From NCBI GenBank assembly GCA_030040515.1, contig JASHTO010000094.1, forward strand, positions 1-15,649: a stretch of DNA of 15,649 bases, given 5' to 3'. The translations under genes and the position numbers were made by a program. The notes beneath the pieces are model-generated. The model did no database searches, was not told where the DNA came from, and worked only from the letters and a program-made list of their open reading frames with translations. Shown here in pieces: positions 13,542 to 15,649 of this stretch; the stretch's first letter is position 1, and every line of letters begins with the position of its first letter. The DNA is from Terriglobia bacterium (GTDB lineage: Bacteria; Acidobacteriota; Terriglobia; UBA7540).

Positions 13542-15649
13542 ATGGATATGAATTTGACAGTCTATCCCAGGAACACCGCAAGGTCCGGCGGTTGGTTTAA
13601 GTCTGCTCGCCTCCTGGCGCTTCTGGCGATTGTCGTATCCACGTTGTTTTTGACCACAGCGTACGCGCAACTTTACACCTCCGACATCGTGGGCACCGTG
13701 ACGGATGCGAGCGGCGCCATCGTGCCGGGAGCAGAGGTCACTCTATTGAATAACGGCACGGGTGTAAAGACCGTGATCAAGACGAATCAGGCCGGCGACT
13801 ATGACTTCCAGTACTTGCAGCCAGGCACGTTCACGCTGACGGCTTCGGCCAATGGTTTCAAAACCTTTGTTCAGGAAAACATCGTGGTCCAGACGATGAC
13901 CAAGATCAGCGTCAACGTGACGCTCCAGCCCGGAGCGGTTTCCCAGCAGGTGACCGTAAAAGCCGCGCCGCCGCTGCTCGAAACTCAAACCGGCGAGCAA
14001 TCGGCGACGCTTGACCAAGAGTCCGTAATGGACTTGCCGTTTGACCGCAGCCAACTGAACATGATGGGCATTGGCGCCGTGCTCGATTCCATCAAACTCC
14101 TTTCACCCGGCGTGAACATGGATTCCAGCAACACCTGGACGGTTTCCGAGGGCGGCATCTACCGGCGCGACCAGGACTATATTGATGGCGCGATGGTGAC
14201 GCAGACCGTCTACGAAGGCAACGCCGTCGATCCCGTCCCCGACGCCATTCAAGAAGTCAAAGTCATGACCAATGCTTTCTCCGCCGTGTACGGACAGACC
14301 GGCGGATCGATTACACTCGAAACCACCAAGAGCGGCACCAATCAGTATCATGGCGACGTGTACGAATATTTGCAAAACACCAAGCTGAATGCGGGCGACC
14401 CTTACGTGCACACAGTCACTCCGGAAGTTTACAACCAGCCGGGGTTCTCCGTGGGCGGGCCGGTAAAGAAGAACAAACTGTTTTTCTTCTTTGACGCGGA
14501 ATGGGAACGCGACCAGGGCAATTACCAATGGGACGGCATTCAGGTTCCGGACACGGCCTGGACGCAGGGGAATTTTTCCAATGTACTGGGAGGCCCGATT
14601 CCGTGCCAGGAGAGCAACGGTGTTTGTGTTCCTTCAACAGATATTCTAGGACGGCAACTTTATACAAACGAAATTTTCAACTACTCCACACAACGGACAT
14701 TGACTGCGGGGCAAACGGATCCGGTAACGGGCCTTGTCGCCACGCAATCCGGCACGGTGCGCGATCCCTTTTCCGCCGCGCCCGCTTCCACGACCAACCC
14801 CAACCCCATGCCGACCAACATCATCCCCTTGGGGGCAACCACCTTGTGTGCGCCCAATCCCACCTGCTCCAGCACGCCGGCACTGAATCTCCAGAAGCTC
14901 TATCCGGCCCCCACGACGAGCAGCGTGTTTAATAACTACTACTTCGCCGCGGTTTCCTACTATCACTCCCACCAGTGGGACCTGAAGATGGACTATTATT
15001 GGCGCCCGCAGGACAAGATCATGGGCCGCTGGTCCGACTGGTATTCCATCGGCGACACGGGCAGCAGCACCAGTCCCTTCCCGGGCCTGGGCGGAGGGGG
15101 GGAAGCGCCTTCCATTGAGGACAGCCAAAGCCCTGTCCTCGATTGGGTGCACACCTTCGGGTCGAACACCACCAATGATGTCCATGCCGCCTACTTCCAC
15201 GTTTGGTGCTACCGCGTCCCCGTCGGTTACAACCAGGTGAGCATGAACACTTACGGAATCAGCGGACCACCCGACACGAATACTCCGAATGGAGTCCCCA
15301 CCATCTACTTCGATGGAACGAGCGGCACGAACTGGCTGGGCAGCCACTGGGACACCCTGGAATTGCAGGGGCAGGCGGATATTTATATTGACGACCTGGT
15401 CTCCATGATCCGCGGCAAGCACACCATTCAGGTGGGCGGCGAATACCAACGCATGCAGATCAACAACCTGCAACCTAATCCGCTGGAGAAATTCACTTTT
15501 GACAATGACTTCACCGACCAATATTCCGGCACGGGCGTGGGCAGCACAGGGTTCGATTACGCCAGCTTTCTCTTGGGGTTGCCGCAGAACTTCAATTTCA
15601 CGATTTTCCCGGCGGTTGCTGACGTGCGAACTTCCGTATACGCCTTGTT
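13542..15649 (+). CDS. TonB-dependent receptor, Oar-like with carboxypeptidase regulatory domain (3' end beyond window)
   Basis: The frame is open from ATG 13542 (or the in-frame ATG 13548, better spaced from AAGGAG at 13535-13540) to the window edge, giving 702 residues. The signal peptide is LLALLAIVVSTLFLTTAYAQ, cleaved near residue 42. Residues about 46-130 are a carboxypeptidase regulatory-like beta-sandwich (DIVGTVTDASGAIVPGAEVT, then NQAGDYDFQYLQPGTFTLTA). The plug follows (DLPFDRSQLN, then VYGQTGGSITLETTKSGTNQ, then YHGDVYEYLQN), then the start of the outer-membrane barrel (FSVGGPVKKNKLFFFFDAEW, then HTIQVGGEYQRMQINN). Such proteins, often 1000-1200 residues, import large substrates such as glycans or peptides across the outer membrane with TonB energy, and are strongly expanded in Acidobacteriota. 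The frame is clean and the gene appears intact so far. It has its own strong promoter. Confidence 0.9.
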   Translation, partial: MDMNLTVYPRNTARSGGWFKSARLLALLAIVVSTLFLTTAYAQLYTSDIVGTVTDASGAIVPGAEVTLLNNGTGVKTVIKTNQAGDYDFQYLQPGTFTLTASANGFKTFVQENIVVQTMTKISVNVTLQPGAVSQQVTVKAAPPLLETQTGEQSATLDQESVMDLPFDRSQLNMMGIGAVLDSIKLLSPGVNMDSSNTWTVSEGGIYRRDQDYIDGAMVTQTVYEGNAVDPVPDAIQEVKVMTNAFSAVYGQTGGSITLETTKSGTNQYHGDVYEYLQNTKLNAGDPYVHTVTPEVYNQPGFSVGGPVKKNKLFFFFDAEWERDQGNYQWDGIQVPDTAWTQGNFSNVLGGPIPCQESNGVCVPSTDILGRQLYTNEIFNYSTQRTLTAGQTDPVTGLVATQSGTVRDPFSAAPASTTNPNPMPTNIIPLGATTLCAPNPTCSSTPALNLQKLYPAPTTSSVFNNYYFAAVSYYHSHQWDLKMDYYWRPQDKIMGRWSDWYSIGDTGSSTSPFPGLGGGGEAPSIEDSQSPVLDWVHTFGSNTTNDVHAAYFHVWCYRVPVGYNQVSMNTYGISGPPDTNTPNGVPTIYFDGTSGTNWLGSHWDTLELQGQADIYIDDLVSMIRGKHTIQVGGEYQRMQINNLQPNPLEKFTFDNDFTDQYSGTGVGSTGFDYASFLLGLPQNFNFTIFPAVADVRTSVYAL

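Noticed and set aside
14646..15521. Long minus-strand open frame inside the receptor gene
   Set aside because: Antisense shadow of the TonB-dependent receptor, whose plus-strand frame is continuous and motif-rich.

Overview
The base composition, the carboxypeptidase-regulatory/TonB-type receptor at the right end, the secreted TPR proteins and the style of the dispersed hairpin repeats suggest an Acidobacteriota chromosome or a close relative. This is inferred from gene style; no marker gene in the window proves it.

Positions 1-3600 are a graveyard of mobile DNA around one intact tRNA-Val(GAC). From left to right it holds the tail of an IS630-type transposase, an M61 peptidase remnant, an IS256-type transposase that has lost its expected catalytic Glu and part of its C-terminus, and a tyrosine recombinase with a single-base frameshift whose stop codon lies inside the tRNA 3' end. 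On the other side of the tRNA is the C-terminal stub of a second, unrelated tyrosine recombinase. This is the picture of a decayed tRNA-targeted island. At about 3.66 kb a solitary sequence closely resembling a type I-C CRISPR repeat stands without an array or cas genes.

Positions 3870-8432 read rightward: a truncated amidohydrolase, a NagB-like sugar-phosphate protein with altered active-site residues, then a promoter and a two-gene unit of a multi-pass membrane protein and an exported TPR protein. A second exported TPR protein (8463-10061) runs convergently. Positions 10062-10709 are non-coding and carry several inverted repeats.

Positions 10710-13242 form a divergent locus. A leftward two-gene operon encodes a small flavin split-barrel (PNPOx-like) protein and, overlapping by ATGA, a three-part protein with a PNPOx-like domain, a GAF domain and a C-terminal region that reads like an OmpR/SARP-type winged helix. 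A rightward gene encodes a cupin. Between them lie three copies of TTTAG(G/T)AA spaced exactly 11 bp apart, the geometry expected for a winged-helix regulator. I propose a self-contained sensor/regulator module; this is the most promising candidate for an undescribed system here.

From 13273 a near-consensus promoter and a leader of about 235 nt drive a large Oar-like TonB-dependent receptor that runs off the right edge.
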